Source: Chara braunii
Lineage: Eukaryota; Streptophyta; Charophyceae; Charales; Characeae
Reading direction: 5' to 3'
Length of the DNA: 39,821 bases
Assembly (NCBI GenBank): GCA_003427395.1
Contig: BFEA01000166.1
Coordinates: 1,863,668 to 1,903,488, forward strand
Shown here: positions 20,349-28,576 of the stretch, one piece after another
How positions within the stretch are numbered: position 1 is the stretch's first letter
Layout: each line of letters opens with the position of its first letter
Notes under the pieces: generated by a model
What the model saw: only the letters and a program-made list of their open reading frames with translations
What the model was told of the DNA's origin: nothing
Databases searched by the model: none
Position numbers and translations under genes: made by a program

Positions 20349-21372
20349 TGTAATGACTTGCTGCTTGCTGCCGTATCTGCTTGCGGGGTTGTACTCTACG
20401 GTGTGGTTTTGCCTTCTGAGTTGCGGCATGTTTGTTACTGTGTGATTGCTGTGTTTTTGTGGTCGCACTGAGGGTTGTCCGCTGTTCTAAAAATAAAATA
20501 GAATTAACAGCGGTAGAGTTTGAGTGTTTGCAGGCCCTAAGGGGCACTGCGCCCTAAGTGNTGTAGGACTGCTGTAGAGNCCNGGTAGGCCNTNAGGGCA
20601 ACGGTACCGGNAGTAGTTTCGGTCCGGTAGGTTAGGCCGAAAACTATAGGTAGGGTAGGACCGATAGTTAGGGACTTTTGGCTTTTCATTTTTCGCGTGC
20701 AGCGTTGGTGGCCAACCANGTGAGCAGCGCTGAAGACCCACAGCGGCACCTGGGGTTNCAGCAGCGGTGAAGCAGCCATAGCTGGGGCTGTACTCAGCGC
20801 ATCTATCCCCTGGGNATATCTGCGTTGGCAGGGCTATATCGGAGGTCTTCACTGAGTACATGTGGGTACTAGTGCTGCGGTAGCAGCCAGGCAGCCATAG
20901 CTGCCTTCTNCATCGTCAGAGTGACTCATNGGCACNGGGGACTACTTCGCTGTTCATGANCTGCATCTGGGTGTATGGCGCTGGCCTCTGGGAGGCTGTT
21001 ACTNTGCAGCGCTAGACTCTGAGAGTGTAGTAGTGAGTGGAGTGTGTGGTTCTGGAGTGGCGAGATACTGGGTTGAACTCTGTTACGATAATTGAGGTTA
21101 ACTNTGTTGAGTTGGCTCATCATCTGGGTTAATTTCCAATTGTGATCTTCGCAGTGTCAATTGTGATTGGTTGTTGGGAGTGTGTCAGGGAGAGAGAAAC
21201 ACTNAGTGTGTTCTCCCCTTCTGTGCATATTTGCTATTCCGCTGTTTATNTCTGATCGGTGTGCAGTTGGACCCTGTCTCCTTCTCCCCTTTGTCTCATG
21301 CATGTATGGGCGTGTGTGAGTACTTCTGAGTGTGAGTGGCAATCAAATTGTCAGACAACCAAGTTCATAACA
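20349..21372 (+). repeat. 3' LTR of element 2 (1,024 bp, TG...CA)
   Basis: Starts TGTAATGACTTG and ends GTTCATAACA. The last 101 bases match 13407-13507. Contains single unresolved bases (20561-21250), AATAAA at 20492-20497, and a hairpin GGCAGC-cata-GCTGCC near 20888-20903. TSD: the five bases after the LTR are CTCCC; the matching 5' flank is hidden by the gap. Confidence 0.93.
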
Positions 21373-21853
21373 CTCCCCTGTAAAAGTCGGTGATTCATTG
21401 CCCCAGAAATCAAACACACACACCAGCTTTTTATATCGAAAATTATGCCCAAACAGGATGCCCCGTCCACCAAGGCGGCATGAGGTTTGGAGATAACCAC
21501 TGTTCGGAAAATCAGCAATCAGGTTGTTGAAAAAAAATAGAAACTCGACAATCAGGGACACTAAGGGCCAACTCTTTTCCATGAAACAAACACTCCGGCT
21601 GGCTATCGTGGTTCAAAAAGGAATATTTATGGTAGGCGACCTTCGGCACCCAGGGGGCAAGAAGTGGGGGACAACAACACAACGAAAAACACAGCTCAAA
21701 TACCAAGCGTCTTAGTCCATGGTTTGTTTTATGTTGGGTCGGGGCTATGAGAGGGCTGCCTGACGTCCTTGGTTCATGGGGTCGTCTGGGTGTTGATGCA
21801 TTCGAGTGTTCATCTGTCTTTTGGTCCAGCATTGCGCATAAATACAGACTAGT
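21373..21853. other. Flank after element 2, no gene seen
   Basis: No recognised coding or RNA feature until the tRNA-like sequence at 21854. Short open frames have no motif support. Confidence 0.4.
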
Positions 21854-21927
21854 TTCCCAGTAGCTCAGTAGGTTGACAAGGGAGATTGCATCGATGAGGT
21901 CATGTGTTTGAATTCCCGTTGTGGGAT
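21854..21927 (+). repeat. tRNA-like sequence (SINE head or tRNA pseudogene)
   Basis: TAGCTCAGTAGGT (21861-21873) is a good pol III A box and GTTTGAATTCC (21906-21916) a good B box, 33 bases apart as in tRNAs. TCCCA (21855-21859) can pair with TGGGA (21922-21926) as part of an acceptor stem. The anticodon arm is not clear, so a functional tRNA is unlikely. No poly(A) tail was found close downstream. Confidence 0.6.
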
Positions 21928-21990
21928 GTACGCAGGGGTATTGATAAGATTACGGCTCTGCTAGGTAAGAGGGTAGAGTCAAAGAAGGGA

Positions 21991-22299
21991 GAACGGATCA
22001 GGAGGGATCGCGTTGCTAGTTGGAGATCTTGGGGGGTTCGTCCACTAGACACGGAGGGGTTTGTTAGGAGGGCCATACACTCATAACGCGAACAGTTGAG
22101 GAGATGAAACTTAGTAGGGGGCGATGGCCGGTTAGGGTGGGTGGGGGGAACGAATCAGGTGGGATCCCGTTGCTACTTGGGGATCTTGGGGGGGTCAGCC
22201 ACTAGGCACAGGAGGGTTTAAGTAGGAGGGCCGTAGACTTATAACACGAACAGTTGACAAGATGAGACGTAGTAGGGGGCTATGGCCGGTAGGGTAGAT
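21991..22299. repeat. 157-bp tandem repeat, two units
   Basis: Unit 1 (21991-22147) and unit 2 (22148-22299) both run GAACG.ATCAGG.GGGATC, GTTGCTA.TTGG.GATCTTGG, GGAGGGCC.TA, AACAGTTGA, TAGTAGGGGGC.ATGGCCGG. About 80-85 percent alike by eye. G-rich on the top strand. No coding capacity. Confidence 0.8.
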
Positions 22300-22960
22300 T
22301 ACCTGCTTCCCACGCTCGTCCAAAAAATAGCTCACAACCAACAACGATACGACGGTAGCAATGACAACAGTGTACACAGTGAACAACCTAACAACCAACG
22401 GCAGTAACAACAGCTGTGTACACAATGGTAGGAATACAGATAGGTCCACCTATGGGACTGGCAGAGAAATGCCTATACCTAGCGCCCGAGGTACCCGTGC
22501 GGCTGGGCTCGTTCGACTATGGAGAGCCAACGCAAAACGACACGCCGCCCGATGCGGAGAGGCAACGCAAAACTACACGCCGCCCGATGCGTCTGCGACC
22601 GACAAAAAAGAGAATGGGGAGACAACGCAGCGACGCACCCACACGCGACGAAAAATGGAACGAAGCAAGGGAAAAAAAAAAAAAAGTACCCACACAAAAC
22701 AACGCACCCTCCTATTGGCCGGCAGGCACTTCTACATGTTCGCCCGCCGTCGCCCCACCCCGACCGTGCTTCTCTCTCATTTCTTGGCGCGCAGTGAACA
22801 TTCCGGTACGCAGTGCCCCTCTGCATATCTCCTCCCTCGATCCCCGTGATGGTTGAATATTTTGTTGTGGTTATTGGACTCTCTCATGTTCTGGCTTATC
22901 TTCGCGGAAATTTCCTATGGTACGCTTAGATACGCTATTGCTATGTCAAAAAGAGAAGAT
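22300..22960. other. Intergenic stretch with a 35-bp tandem duplication
   Basis: 22521-22555 and 22556-22590 are tandem copies (GGAGAG.CAACGCAAAAC, ACACGCCGCCCGATGC) with two mismatches. It produces overlapping open frames rich in Arg/Thr that are composition artefacts. No gene found. Confidence 0.6.
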
Positions 22961-23330
22961 GAAAATAGATGCTCCAGGCATGCTACACATGGTCCTCCCT
23001 CCCTCTAATATTCCTATCTTATGACCCCTTTCTTGATGTCTATGCATCTCTCTTGTTCTACCTCTTGCCATGCTCTAACCCTACCATCATTAGGGATATA
23101 TCATTTGCAAACAGGGAGCAGATGGGAATGGCTTCCACGGGTGTTGCTGCAATTTGGATCCTTGCTCACTCTTTGTTCATTATGAGATTGACCGCCACTG
23201 GAGGGAGATCTCAAGGGCCAATGCCCCATTTATATAGACTCTAGTTGTCGCTGTTTGGTGGAGGATTGTCGCCCATCCCCTGAACATATTTTCCCAACGT
23301 AATATCAATGGAACAGGGCAGCCTGCTGCA
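22960..23330 (-). pseudogene. LINE reverse transcriptase fragment (minus strand)
   Basis: On the minus strand, TRVYINGALALEISLQWRS (about 23184-23245) resembles the RT motif-B approach of L1-clade LINEs (a 'VxINGxLxxxIxLxRSxRQG' run). In another frame further on, CSLFANDISLMM (about 23065-23105) resembles the FADD box with Asn in place of the first Asp. At least one frameshift lies between. The family looks different from the LINE at 31804-39821. Short and degenerate; no ends recognised. Confidence 0.4.
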
Positions 23331-24164
23331 CCAGGGAAATGCTGATCTAATAGGTCTGCCTGATGATGCCTGAGTCTCCAATGTATTAGGGGGAGCACCA
23401 CTTGCCGGAAATCGTCATAGAGAACTGCCTGGTGAATCATAGGCAGAGGAGAAGAGGACAACAAACGAGGGGCTGTGACAGAGTTGAAGTTTCACCGACT
23501 CATTAGGAGGGTGAACCCCCTACGGTCTGCAGAGTCCCCTAACCAATGAAACAATGAGTGATAGTCCACCTTAACCCCAGTTGTGGTTAAGCATCAAAGA
23601 CTGCCAACAACTGATACCTTGCAAGAACTGAATTCTAAATCTGCTTTAGGGAGCACTAAACTCTACGCCGAACAGATCTAGATCCAGCAGTCAGGCCCGC
23701 TATTCTGCTCTCTCCGAAGAGAAAGAATGACGAAAGTTGAAGCAGACTATCACTCAGGCACACCAGACAAAATTGAAATTCTACATATTGCAGGCTGATA
23801 GCAGCTGCCCGATAATAAGCCAACAACCCCCATGACGTTTGTGGGTGATAGCCTTGATAGGCATCAATCTCTTGACTCTTGGGATGATTACGTTATTAAC
23901 CACACAGACAAGTGGAGCCCCACGGGTAGGTATGATATTGGAAAACAAGGGGTGCAAAGCACTAGCCCCAGAAATGGAGGCCTACCTGTTCAGAATGCCT
24001 CCAATCCACTGGTATCTCAAATCAATCCTCATCAGATCCAGTTGACGCATCCTCCTTTTCTTCTTCATCTTCCTCCACAACAAAATGGATGCCTAGTGCC
24101 CCAACAGCACATGCCTTTGCTGCTATAAAGTTACAAATACACTCAACTTAGGCATAGACGCCAC
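23331..24164. other. Intergenic stretch, no gene seen
   Basis: No motif, repeat pair or RNA gene recognised. Open frames are short and without domain support. Confidence 0.35.
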
Positions 24165-24245
24165 TGAAGCTCCCCACCAATAGACTGAAGCAGCCAGTGG
24201 ACCTGCTAGAGGGGATTGCTCGTATCACCTCTCTCTCGTTGGGGC
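24165..24245 (+). repeat. Retroposon 3' tail, copy 5 (degenerate)
   Basis: GCTCCCCACCAATAGACTGAAGC keeps the second-hairpin sequence with changes in the right arm. The following GACCTGCTAG, GGATTGCTCGTATCACC is similar to the region after the second hairpin in copies 2 and 7. First hairpin not found. Confidence 0.45.
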
Positions 24246-24984
24246 TGATAGGAACTTCATGCTGACAGCGGGGTTCGGCTCAGCGGAGGCAGTGAGAGGA
24301 GAAGAGGAAATGAGGGGAGAGGAGAAGAATACATGGAAGAAGGGGAGGGGTGGAGAGAAATAATCATCAGCGTAGTCATCATTATCCATCATCTTTGTGA
24401 TCATCTCAGGGTACTCGTCAAATTTCATCATCAGAAAGTTTTGCTGATCAGGATTCTGATATTATCAGATCCTTGATTTCTGGTTGGCATTCTAGATTAG
24501 GTAATTTCCTAATTGAGTCTTCTTGTGTAATGGCCAGGTTGAGTTGGCGCCAGAACGACGCTAGCCGGCGCTGGGGCTGTGCCCTGTAACCTGCTTGTGT
24601 AGGAGCTTGAGGCTTTGTTTAGAGGTCTGGAATTGCCGAGGGAGGAAGGCAATCTGCAAACTTGACAAATGGCTACAATCTGGCCGACGATGGTCAGAGC
24701 TAGGGTGGGTAGCGCTGCCCTGTAACCGAGCCAGATTGGGGTGTGAGACCGGGAAGAGGCCTGATTGGTGCACAGCACGGGCTCAATTGTGATTGGTTGT
24801 TTGGAATGGATACAGGAAATTAGGGATAGGATAGTAATTCGGTGCTGATTAGACAATCTTTCTGACTAGTCATCATCTAGCTCTATTTCATGACCTCAAT
24901 CACCCACTCTGACATCCTAAATCATCCAAAATGATCCTCAATCATCCCAAATTTTCACAATTGTCAATCATCAATGTATTCCCA
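24246..24984. other. Intergenic stretch, possible LTR relic
   Basis: TCAATTGTGATTGGTTGTT at 24783-24801 also occurs in the 3' LTR of element 2 (21158-21176) with related flanks (GGGAGTGTGTCAGG against TGGAATGGATACAGG). A decayed related LTR may lie here, but I could not find its ends. Confidence 0.3.
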
Positions 24985-25078
24985 TTATAAGGGACACTGG
25001 GCCCGGTTCCCAGCACATGATGCTCCCCACGAATAGATTGGAGCAATTTATTTATAAAAAAAAGCAAAAAAAAAAAGC
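24985..25078 (+). repeat. Retroposon 3' tail, copy 6
   Basis: GGGACACTGGGCCCGG, TTCCCAGCAC (first hairpin), GCTCC-N13-GGAGC (25032-25044 region), then an AT patch and A-rich runs to 25078. A second A-run (25100-25116) follows after about 20 bases. Same arrangement as copy 3. Confidence 0.75.
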
Positions 25079-25540
25079 AGAGACCGGCTGTTGTTTCCCA
25101 AAAAAAAAAAAAAAAAGACCAAAAATTCGGAAAAGGTAGTCCCGACTGATACACTAACGTAGCTGAACATGTCTGTGTGAACTGGAGAAAAACTGAGGAG
25201 CTGCAGAAAAAATGAGCAACTGCAGCACAATGCAGCAGAATGCAGCAGAAAACTGGGTAATGTGGGGCAAAGGGGTGGAGGGAGAGATTGTCTGCTTAAA
25301 CCACAAGTACGTTTCCCAGCCACTTTTCTCCGACGCGGCTGTCAATGCGCCGCAACTTTCGGGGCACGGCCTACTGAAGCTAAATGGGTGGCGGTCCAAG
25401 CCAGAAAAGAAAACACACCACCTTGTTTTTTATTGGGCGCGCAGGGCATTTCTAGGCTCGGCAAGGTAAGGGTCATAACTTCTCACAAGTACTGGTTGTT
25501 TAGGACACTTGGCAAATAATATGACCTTTGAATGTTTACA
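25079..25540. other. Intergenic stretch, no gene seen
   Basis: Includes the second A-run at 25100-25116 and short ATGCAGCAGA repeats near 25228-25250. No coding evidence. Confidence 0.35.
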
Positions 25541-25650
25541 GGGACGCTGGACCCGATTTCCAGCAGGTGATGCTCCCCACTAATAGATGGAGCCTCCCCG
25601 AGCTTGCTAGTGGTGTCTGCTCTTATCAGCACCCCTAGCTTTTTTTTTTA
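25541..25650 (+). repeat. Retroposon 3' tail, copy 7 (long form)
   Basis: CTGGA-CCCGATT-TCCAG (first hairpin with a changed closing pair), GCTCC-N12-GGAGC (second hairpin), then CCTCCCCGAGCTTGCTAG and TGCTCTTATCAGCACCCC, which matches copy 2 at 9155. It ends in a T run instead of an A run, directly next to the rearranged block at 25652. Confidence 0.7.
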
Positions 25651-25764
25651 TAGGGGTGGGAGGTGGTCTCTCACAAGGGGATAGGAGTCATAGGACCCTA
25701 AAAAAGTAAATCCATGCTTGTCTGATTATGGATGAAGAATCACCATCCAAACTATCCTGCTCTC

Positions 25765-25840
25765 TTTTTTTTTTTTTTTTTTTTTTTTTTTGGAGAAAAA
25801 CAGCCCTGAGTAATTGCTAGGGGTGCTGATAAAAAGGCGA
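25765..25840 (-). repeat. Retroposon 3' end with poly(A), minus strand (copy 10)
   Basis: On the minus strand TTATCAGCACCCCTAGC (25816-25832), then AATTACTCAGGGCTG, TTTTTCTCC and 27 A. It matches the end of copy 2 (GAGCACCCC, GGGTTGTTTTC, A-rich) and the end of copy 7 (same 17 bases at 25623-25639, opposite strand). The hairpin part expected upstream is replaced by the 45-bp palindrome. Confidence 0.55.
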
Positions 25841-25914
25841 AAGAATAGTACGCCAGTCAGCTGCGTGTGCAGCTCAACTGGCGTACTATTATTTCGCCTT
25901 TTTATCAGCACCCC

Positions 25915-25951
25915 CTGTCTCTTATACACATCTAGATGTGTATAAGAGACA
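25915..25951. other. Nextera/Tn5 mosaic-end junction (library artefact)
   Basis: CTGTCTCTTATACACATCT (25915-25933) is the 19-base Tn5 mosaic end used in Nextera kits, and its reverse complement follows at once (25934-25951), missing only the final G. Two mosaic ends head to head are the circularisation junction of Nextera mate-pair libraries. This is synthetic sequence left in the assembly. Confidence 0.95.
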
Positions 25952-26144
25952 ATAATCAGACAAGCATGGATTTACTTTTTTAGGGTCCTATGACTCCTAT
26001 CCCCTTGTGAGAGACCACCTCCCACCCCTCCTCTCATCACTTCTCCCCGGCGCACTGGGCATGCTCATCTTCGTTGAATCATTTTCTATCTTAGACCACC
26101 ACTATTGCTGCACGGCCAAGAAAACATTGCACTTGGTAACAGGT

Positions 26145-26218
26145 AGGCCTCCGTGGTTAGAGCACTGGTTGGAAATGCGCATTATGGTATGAGGTTGCGG
26201 GTTCAAAACTCCACAGCC
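26145..26218 (+). repeat. tRNA-like sequence (SINE head or tRNA pseudogene)
   Basis: GTGGTTAGAGCACTGG (26153-26168) resembles the D arm/A box and GGGTTCAAAACTCC (26199-26212) the T arm/B box; AGGC and GCCT can close an acceptor stem. The T-loop is one base long for a normal tRNA. Another tRNA-like sequence follows 260 bp downstream. Confidence 0.55.
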
Positions 26219-26410
26219 TTGTGCATGGACATGACGCACGGCTGGAGGGCTGATGCATGGTAAGCTGTTACGGACACTGCCTGCGCACCACCCAAGGGTT
26301 GTCCACGGTGTTGTACGTCGGGTCTTGATACTGCGAGGGTTGCTTGTCGCTGTTGCTCGTGGTTGTTCTGTTGATCTCCCCAGTCTGGCATATCACACAA
26401 AGGTGCCTTT

Positions 26411-26482
26411 TGCGATTGTTGCTAAATGGTAGAGTCTTTGGTCACATGTCATAGATCATGGGTTCGAGTCTGGCTTGGGACT
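26411..26482 (+). repeat. tRNA-like sequence heading a possible SINE
   Basis: AAATGGTAGAGTC (26424-26436) fits the A box and GGGTTCGAGTCTGG (26460-26473) the B box, correctly spaced. It is followed by a 19-bp tandem duplication and by the hairpin array at 26583-26711, so it may be the head of a composite SINE. Confidence 0.55.
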
Positions 26483-26531
26483 TTGGGGAGTTTCTTGTCC
26501 CGCTTGGCTTGTCATCTCTTCAACGAACACA

Positions 26532-26711
26532 TAGTTCCCTCTACATTGTATAGTTCCCTCTACATTGTACTGCACATATCTGGCCTTCGGGCATATACAT
26601 CTCGCTATACAGTACACAAAGCACATATAGCCTTCGGGCAGACACAAACATGGCTCGTGAATATGTACACATAGCCTACAGGCTCATACCAAACATACAT
26701 AGCCTCTGGGC
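26532..26711 (+). repeat. 19-bp tandem duplication and mini-hairpin array
   Basis: TAGTTCCCTCTACATTGTA occurs twice head to tail (26532-26550 and 26551-26569). Then four short hairpins recur, each after CACATA/ACATA: GCC-TTCG-GGC (26583-26592 and 26630-26639), AGCC-TACA-GGCT (26673-26684), GCC-TCTG-GGC (26702-26711). The first two have a UUCG loop. Confidence 0.7.
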
Positions 26712-27118
26712 ACACATATATACACAACTAGGATACCGGGCTGGGGGGGTCTATCACGTACATGACGGGGTCTACTCACGCATGCCTTAGCTCTAGGGTA
26801 GGGTAGGGATATAAGTCGCTCCGGCTAGTCTGAGTTCCGCCTAGCCTTGGGTAAGCTAGGGGAAGGACGGTAGGACGTGTCCGTGGGCGCCGACTTGCCT
26901 TGCTTAGGTACTCCTGATGGGCAGACACTCTGAATTGGGCCTGTAGAAGATTGCATGAGCCGGGCATCCAAACTTCCCGTACGGCAAGGTTCGTCCTCTT
27001 CCGCTTCCACTAGGGCTGGGGGGTTGGCCCACCAGTGTTCCCAAACCTATTCTTCCCAACCTATCACTTCATCAACCCTGGGAATTCCGAACCTCTTTCT
27101 TTTGGGGGAGGGGAGGAC
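26712..27118. other. Intergenic stretch, no gene seen
   Basis: Contains several GTAGGGTAGGG-like and CCTTGGGTAAGC segments but no repeat pair or gene that I can support. Confidence 0.35.
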
Positions 27119-27178
27119 AAGGCTCCAATCTATTCATGGGGAGCAGCACGTGCTGGGAACCGGGCCCAGCATCCCATA
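27119..27178 (-). repeat. Retroposon 3' tail, copy 8 (minus strand)
   Basis: Minus strand reads TATGGGATGCTGGGCCCGG, TTCCCAGCACGTGCTGCTCC, CCATGAATAGATTGGAGCC. Both hairpins are intact and nearly identical to copy 3. No A-rich run is left beyond the second hairpin (the + strand shows GGGGGAGGGGAGGACAAG instead), so the end is truncated or mutated. Confidence 0.75.
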
Positions 27179-27593
27179 TTGCCCCCGTATCTCAGGATTT
27201 CCGAACCTCAGGTTGAGGGATAGCGGCAGTTCAAACCACCACCCCTCAGCTATAAGTCAAGTTGGATTGGAAAGAGCGCTGGGTGTCGTCCATCCTGGAG
27301 ATCACCATCCAAAGGCAGCTGGCAGAGGTTGCAAATTCTTTTTTTATGGCTGCCGCAGACCGTGACCAGGCTGGTAATCGCCCAACCCACGGCCCCCATG
27401 TGTACAGGCCCACACACGGCCCGAATGCGTCACAGAGAGTGGAGGTTCTTTTCTTTCTTTCTTCTTTTTTTGGGTGGTTCCATGGGGGAATGTAGCAATG
27501 GACACACTAAGGGCATCCCCACACCACTGTCAAAATGAAAAGTACAAGTGCATGTATCCATACGTTAGTATGAGTCGTACCGGATGCATCTCT

Positions 27594-27700
27594 CCACTTC
27601 CTGCGGATGATGCACTCGTGCTTTTTCCATTCGGGCAGCCACGTGGCAAGGCCCTCAAGGTTGTGCCCTGTTCAATTCGCTACCATAGGGACCATGGATG
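27594..27700 (+). pseudogene. Possible LINE RT motif-C fragment (plus strand)
   Basis: LPADDALVLFPFGQPRGKAL resembles the FADD box and following helix of non-LTR RTs. A frameshift seems to follow. Short and without flanking support; it could be coincidence. Confidence 0.3.
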
Positions 27701-27716
27701 TACTCCAGGCAGGGCT

Positions 27717-27920
27717 TCAGTCAAACGTATTCACGATGCCTATGCCTTGTCGCATTTCTATTGATGGATCCTTCCGGGGAAAGGCTGCCATGGCTTCCAT
27801 TACGAACAGGAAGATCGGGGCCATGGGAGGATCACCCTGCCTAAACGATCTGGACGTCTTGTATGTTTGTGACAGGGAACCATTTACCTGAAATTTCCCT
27901 CTTGCATCTGCGTAGGACAA
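27717..27920 (-). pseudogene. LINE reverse transcriptase fragment (minus strand)
   Basis: On the minus strand YADARGKFQVNGSLSQTY, SRSFRQGDPPMAPIFLFVME and FPRKDPSIEMRQ match the motif-B region of the LINE at 36690-36860 (KDASGCVQINGFLSDNYP, SRSVRQGDPLAPSIFLFVME, FLRKDPSIHRLPE) residue for residue over most of the length. It is a decayed fragment of the same LINE family, cut on both sides. A QGDP catalytic-region motif is retained. Confidence 0.75.
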
Positions 27921-28478
27921 AGCGAATGTTGATCCGATGCTAACTGAACATCAGCTGGGTCACGGCAGAGTGGCAGCAAGCAGAGAGTTTCTGGGGCTTG
28001 TACTTGTGCTACCTACGTAGCCTGCCTGCGGACAGACAGTGACGAGTGAGGATCAGCCAAATTGTCTCCCAGAGGGAACAAAGCTTTGCCTCCCACAACC
28101 AGATCCTGTTCCTGACCAACAATGTTCTTCTTTTCCTTATTTTCGTTTTTTCTTTTTCTCTTCTTTTTTTCTTTTTCTTTCCTTTTTTTCTTTTTTTTGA
28201 AATTTCCCCCCTTCTTTTTTCTATGTAATGACCCCCCCCCAAACACACAGACTGAGAATAGTGCTGATTTCTGGGTTTTGCTGCTGGAATGTGTGCCTGC
28301 CGAGATTCCCGCGTTGTGCTGAGTCTTCTAAGTCTGTGTGTGTGTGTGTGCATGCTTGCTGGTCCGTGTGCCTGTCTGAGTGCACGTCTGCCTGAGTGTG
28401 TGTGTGGCCCGACAGGGCACTTGTGTGTTGTGAGGCCCCCGTGGTCGGTACATACCTGTGGCCGTGACTTTGAGGGTT
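27921..28478. other. Intergenic stretch with polypyrimidine and GT tracts
   Basis: 28130-28225 is an almost pure CT tract (mostly TTTTTC units), and 28336-28350 is (GT)n. No gene supported; the long open frames are low complexity. Confidence 0.5.
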
Positions 28479-28576
28479 GCAGCGGGGAAAACACTCAAGT
28501 AGCGGGGGTAGGCCCGCGGCACTTAGGGCAGCGGGGGAAAAACACTCAAGTAGCAGGTAGGTCGGTACCGCTGACT
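28479..28576. repeat. 49-bp tandem duplication
   Basis: GCAGCGGGG(G)AAAA(A)CACTCAAGTAGC followed by GG(GGG)TAGG starts at 28479 and again at 28528. No coding role seen. Confidence 0.65.

Larger units (their letters stand above)
12486..21372 (+). mobile_element. Young Ty3/gypsy LTR retrotransposon (element 2)
   Basis: Full-length element: 5' LTR (mostly in the gap), initiator-Met primer site, long leader, gag, pol in the -1 frame with PR-RT-RH-INT and a chromodomain-like end, polypurine tract, 3' LTR. The 101 comparable LTR bases (13407-13507 against 21272-21372) differ at one position, so the insertion is recent. No indel breaks pol; its frame 0 is continuous from 16653 to 20315 apart from four or five stops. 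The order of domains places it in the chromovirus branch of Ty3/gypsy. Confidence 0.93.
25652..26029. repeat. Nested inverted repeats around a sequencing-adapter junction
   Basis: Outer arms: 25652-25729 and 25952-26029 are perfect 78-base reverse complements. Inside them lie a 27-base T run (25765-25791), a 45-bp hairpin (25820-25864 with 25869-25914) and the Nextera mosaic-end junction (25915-25951). The arrangement is best explained as a read or assembly chimera, so this block should not be taken as genomic structure without long reads. Confidence 0.85.

Noticed and set aside
22361-22856. Overlapping Arg/Thr-rich open frames
   Set aside because: Composition effect of the 35-bp tandem duplication and A-rich DNA; no start context or motif.
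25652-26029. Genuine DNA transposon with 78-bp terminal inverted repeats
   Set aside because: The right arm starts at a sequencing adapter junction and the arms are perfectly identical, as a chimera would give.
28122-28322. Phe/Leu-rich membrane-like small protein
   Set aside because: Translation of a CT tract, with no real transmembrane pattern beyond composition.
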